In this document: in pieces, positions 60,401-64,000 of the stretch
How positions within the stretch are numbered: the first letter of the stretch is position 1
How the letters are laid out: each line of letters opens with the position of its first letter
From: Rusavskia elegans
Lineage: Eukaryota; Ascomycota; Lecanoromycetes; Teloschistales; Teloschistaceae
Direction: 5' to 3'
Assembly (NCBI GenBank): GCA_011316305.1
Contig: SAUG01000148.1
Span: 58,673 to 122,672, forward strand
Length of the DNA: 64,000 bases
The notes under the pieces: generated by a model
Database searches by the model: none
What the model saw: only the letters and a program-made list of their open reading frames with translations
Told to the model about the DNA's origin: nothing
Program-made: the position numbers and the translations under genes

Positions 60401-62540
60401 ATAATAAAATTTAGTAACTTTTTCGATTTAATCGATTTATTATCTTTGGATTTATCGTTTTTACTATCTTTATTATTCTTTCTTTTACCGTCTTTACTTT
60501 TATTACTATTACTCTTTTAGCGTTTACTACTACCGTTTTTCTATTTTTCTACTATCTAAACCTTTATTAATTTAGAATATTGACTATAATAGATATCCTT
60601 TATATAGCTATTTCGGTTATAGTAGGAATAATATTAAATTTTAATAATTTATTTATTTAGGTTATTTATAGATAGAAAAACTTTAATTCTAGTAGTAATA
60701 GACTCGCTATTATTATATTAGCGATATCTTTTACTTACAGTAGTACTAATAGTTTCGCCTAGAATAACTATTTTCTATTTTTATTTATCTTTATTATTAA
60801 TAATAATATTGCTTTAGGTAAACGAGGTCTAGAAATAGCTAAAAGCGGCTTTAAAGCTCTAAAAGAATTTTAAAATAAATAAACTTTCTGAAATAATAAT
60901 ATCTATAGTAAGAAATTTATTAGTAAACTCGCGAAATTTAGTTATATAAACTTCTACGCTTTTAAAAGAGCTATTATAATAGAAGATATCTAGCTAGACG
61001 TTGAAATTTATAAACTTACCGGTACTATAGATTCTATATTTTATTTTAAATTTATCTAGAATATTTTTAGTATCTAATATAATATTTCTAATAATTTTAT
61101 AAATATTAGTAATATTTTTTTTTAATCGCTATATAAACGCGTCCTATACGTTCTTTTTTATAGTTAGAAAGAACTAGAAATAAAGGACCTTTAGTAGCGG
61201 CTCGGAGATTATTAAAAACGAAATAGGCTATAATAGCTTTCTCCTAATTTTTATAGTCCGAACGGGTTTCGAGCTTCGGAATTATATTAATAGGATAACT
61301 AGAGCTTTTTATATAATAATATCTATATCTAATATTATAGAAGAAGATATATTACTAAATTTAGTACTAGATTATAGAATACTATAAAAAATCGTATTAT
61401 ATAGAAATAAATTCGAATAAATATCTAGAAGCAAGTAATTAAGAAATATAATAAATTCGAGGCCGAAGAAATTATTTAGGTTTAAAGGTATCGGAAAAAA
61501 ATTAAGAGTTATAAAAAGATCCGGGTTATCTTTAAATAAAATAGAAGATAATATCGATAGATAGTAATTAGAGTCCGGGCGTAGATAGCTCTAGATAGCA
61601 AGGTCGATTTACTATTAGTTATATAGGAACCTATAGTCTTCGATAGAGAATTAAAAATTATAGGAGGTTTAGTTTATCCGGAAATTATTAGGTAGTTTTT
61701 AAAGAAAACGTTATTTAAGACTATTAAGGTTACGAGGTTTAGTATAAGACTTTAATAAAAATAATAATTATATAGAAGTAGATATAAAATTTAGAATATA
61801 TTAGATAAAACTTCAAAAATTAAAACGATATAATAATAATAGTCTTTAATAATAAATAGGAAGCTTCGAGTTTTTATACTCTTTAGAACTAGAAGATATA
61901 GCTAGTAAGGCCAAAGGCTAGACTCGATAGCTCTAGTTCCAAAAGCGAGCGATAGTTTGAAAGTAGTAGGGATTCGCTTAGATTATTAGGAGGCTAGAAA
62001 AAATACCATAGCTAGAAATATAGTCTACTAGCCCCCTATTCTATAGAGGTCCTAGGCCGTACTAAATATAGGAGCTCGGCTATCTAGGTTATTTTAAAAC
62101 GTACGCCGATAGTATACGTAAGCTAGAAAGTAGGATATAGAGCTAATAATTATAGATGATTATATTTTAAAAGTCTAACTACCGTATCTAGCGTAATATT
62201 TCTATGGTAATATATCTATACGTAGTAAAATAGCGACTTATATTTCATCCGAAAGTAAAAAGGTTAGTAGTTTAAACGGCTAGAAGGGTTATAAAGTAAA
62301 ATAAAAGGGTCTATTTAGCTATTTATAATTTCGGCTGGTACCGGGGTACCTATAGATAGTAGTATAACTATAGACTTCGTTATTCGCTGTATTAGATACT
62401 TTATACGGTATAATAATATATATCGGATCTATTAGAAAGGTAGATAGAAAGAAAGATTCGATAAATATTTAAAAATATTAAATATAATAATATAATACTC
62501 GCGAATAGCGGATAACTATTATAAATTAACTCGGTCTAAA
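60401..62540 (-). pseudogene. Ty1/Copia gag and leader (copy 3), RIP-disrupted
   Basis: The most complete gag of the three: no insertion interrupts it, so it serves as reference for the gap in copy 2 and the truncation in copy 1. The zinc knuckle at 60,589-60,630 reads Y-S-Y-Y-N-R-N-S-Y-I-K-D-I-Y, again CX2CX4HX4C with all ligands Tyr. The N-terminal part extends toward about 62,400, followed by the leader and primer site at 62,541. Ser/Lys-rich coding remains beyond the knuckle toward 60,430. In-frame TAA/TAG are frequent, so no product is possible. Confidence 0.8.
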
Positions 62541-62558
62541 CTTCCGGGTTTATAACCT
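62541..62558 (-). other. Primer binding site of Copia copy 3 (half-tRNA type)
   Basis: Directly after the LTR end (TTTAACA on the minus strand) comes GGTTATAAACCCGGAAG. It matches the same site in copy 2 and suggests priming by the anticodon arm of a Met tRNA. The exact tRNA is inferred, and the site has probably suffered TpG-to-TpA change. Confidence 0.55.
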
Positions 62559-62725
62559 GTTAAATTTATATATATAGAATATCAAGCTTAATTTACTAAA
62601 GTAGGTTTTCGCCTGAACTAAATATATAAAAAGGAGGTAGTAGAGCCTTGGCGCCTAGAGCTACTAGGCCTGATCGGTACTAGCGCTCTTGGTACAGTTG
62701 TTATACGTAATACGTACTTCCAATA
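62559..62725 (-). repeat. Ty1/Copia LTR (L4), 5' LTR of copy 3
   Basis: 167 bp. The minus strand starts TATTGGAAGTACGTATTACG and ends AAATTTAACA. Compared with L2 it lacks one copy of the short GGCGCC-containing repeat (about 10 bases) and shows TpA at many former CpA/TpG sites. It is adjacent to the primer site and gag of copy 3. Confidence 0.85.
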
Positions 62726-63860
62726 TATCTTCCGCTATATAGATATAATTTAAAGTAGAAAATAAATAAAGTATCGATAATACATCTATAGAAAACTAGT
62801 ATATTATACGCTCGAGCTATCGATCTATAATCCATTAATTTTATAATTTTATACGCCTTTTAGCTTTCTAAAATTTATAACCTTAGTATTTTTACTTACA
62901 AGATAGAAATAATAGTAATTAAAAACTCGGGGATAGATACTAAAAAGAAACTATAGAAGTAGTACTATATATAGAATAATTAACTATAATCTTCCGCTAA
63001 GACCGTAGAAAAGGTAACTATTAAATACTTTAGATAACGCTTCTATTTTAGGAGTCGACGCTATCGACGCGAAAATAATATTACTAATATATCTATTATA
63101 TTTACTAAAACGCTATATAGTGTTACTAAAATAACTTTTATCTCTACTATAACGCTATATATTAATATAGATTAATTATCTTTTAAGAAAAAAATCGAGT
63201 ATAGATATCTTTCTATAGACGGAAAATTAGATAGTATATACTATTATTTTCTAACGATAGGCTTTTTTAAAAAGTATATTAAATATATATTGTATATATA
63301 ATAGCTATTTTATAAAATACTTTTAATAACTATAATTACTATATTTAACATTTCAACCGATAGATATTGATATAGATTTACTTTAAAGATATATATAAGA
63401 TAATCTAGAGTCAGTTATTATATTAGAAAACCGAAATAAAGAAAATGGAATGAAGTAAACTATTTAGGATAGTATATTGAATAAAAACTAACTAGTAGAC
63501 TTTCTTTCCATATTTTCTAAATATTTTTAATCGAATTTTATAAATACGATAGAAGGGTTCCGATATAATAATAAAGAAAATGTAATAAAAAAGTATATAG
63601 CGTATCAAAGAGTACTGAAATTAGTATTATAAATTAGCTCTATTTTATTACTTTACTTTTAATCATATCTGTTAGTTCTTCTACCATCGACCGAGCTTTT
63701 AACTATAGATTTGTTATTAGAATTCTCTAGGATCGTACTAATCTATTCTTTATTTTTATCTTTATCGCGGGTAGAATACTCTTCAAAAGACTTATATCTA
63801 GGCGTAGACTTTTAAGTAATTTTAATTAAGTCCTTAAATATTACGCGAAACTTCTATTTA
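62726..63860. other. RIP-degraded AT-rich tract, nothing recognised
   Basis: About 1.1 kb between the 5' LTR of Copia copy 3 and the next A module. AT-rich with some TpG/CpA near 63,340-63,490. No B module is visible here, and no frame or repeat is supported. Confidence 0.5.
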
Positions 63861-64000
63861 TTTAGCTATTTATTTTAGTTTTAGTATCCGGTAAACCAGT
63901 GGTTCGGTAAGTAAATTAAGCGTTAGTATACTAGTATTAAATATACGGTAGTAGAACTTATATCCTAGTTTAGTTAATATAAATAACGGTTCTTTCTATA
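63861..64000 (+). mobile_element. Module A4, partial, cut by window end
   Basis: The first 140 bases of an A module: TTTAGCTATTTATTTTAG then TATCCGGTAAACCAGTGG, TTCGGTAAGTAAATTAAG and AGTATACTAGTATTAAATA, collinear with A2 from 26,046. The rest lies beyond the window. Whether it stands alone or faces a partner cannot be told from here, but no B module lies within 1.1 kb on its left. Confidence 0.8.

Overview
This window looks like an AT-rich, gene-empty block from a filamentous ascomycete (Pezizomycotina). It is built from nested transposable elements that repeat-induced point mutation (RIP) has almost destroyed. TpA is everywhere, while CpA and TpG are nearly absent and CpG, CpT and CpC survive. 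That is the footprint of C-to-T change in CpA on both strands, not of CpG deamination. I see no intact host gene, rRNA, tRNA or CRISPR array. Stops are almost all TAA/TAG made from Gln or Trp codons, so ordinary ORF calling finds only chance or antisense frames. Genes were recognised here by reading through RIP-type stops and by comparing copies. Coordinates of degraded elements are approximate.

Layout. 1-12.5 kb: unassigned RIP-degraded sequence with two tandem repeats (4.2 and 7.5 kb), one small low-RIP islet (5.4 kb), and a long unrecognised minus-strand reading frame (10.6-12.5 kb). 12.5-14.5 kb: gag of a Ty1/Copia element on the minus strand, cut by an insertion. 14.5-27 kb: an array of ~0.9-1.1 kb gene-bearing modules of two related types (B on minus, A on plus), twice arranged as B-core-A, plus a 152 bp low-RIP short repeat at 18.9 kb. 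27.4-27.6 kb: a 176 bp Copia LTR. 30.1-34.9 kb: a very long Plavaka-like DNA-transposon transposase pseudogene on the minus strand, with coding-like plus-strand segments beyond it (35.6-39.1 kb) that include a 319-codon frame ending in TGA. 39.2-46.1 kb: Copia copy 2 (minus strand) with 5' LTR, carrying an almost un-RIPed LTR and one A module inside its gag. 46.1-56.7 kb: degraded sequence holding a possible solo LTR, the second 152 bp repeat, a hAT transposase pseudogene (plus strand) and unrecognised minus-strand frames. 56.8-62.7 kb: Copia copy 3 with 5' LTR. 63.9-64 kb: the start of another A module, cut by the window end.

How it fits together: nothing here is likely to be expressed as functional protein. 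The zinc-knuckle Cys/His residues of all three Gag copies, the Asp pair of the Copia reverse transcriptases, and the His/Cys residues of the hAT core are replaced in the way RIP predicts. Short repeats (the LTR at 43.5 kb and the 152 bp repeats) kept their CpA/TpG, consistent with escape below the RIP length threshold or with late arrival. The least familiar component is the A/B module family. It has six partial or complete copies plus one detached end, carries a conserved short reading frame, and one copy stands alone as a clean insertion in Copia gag.
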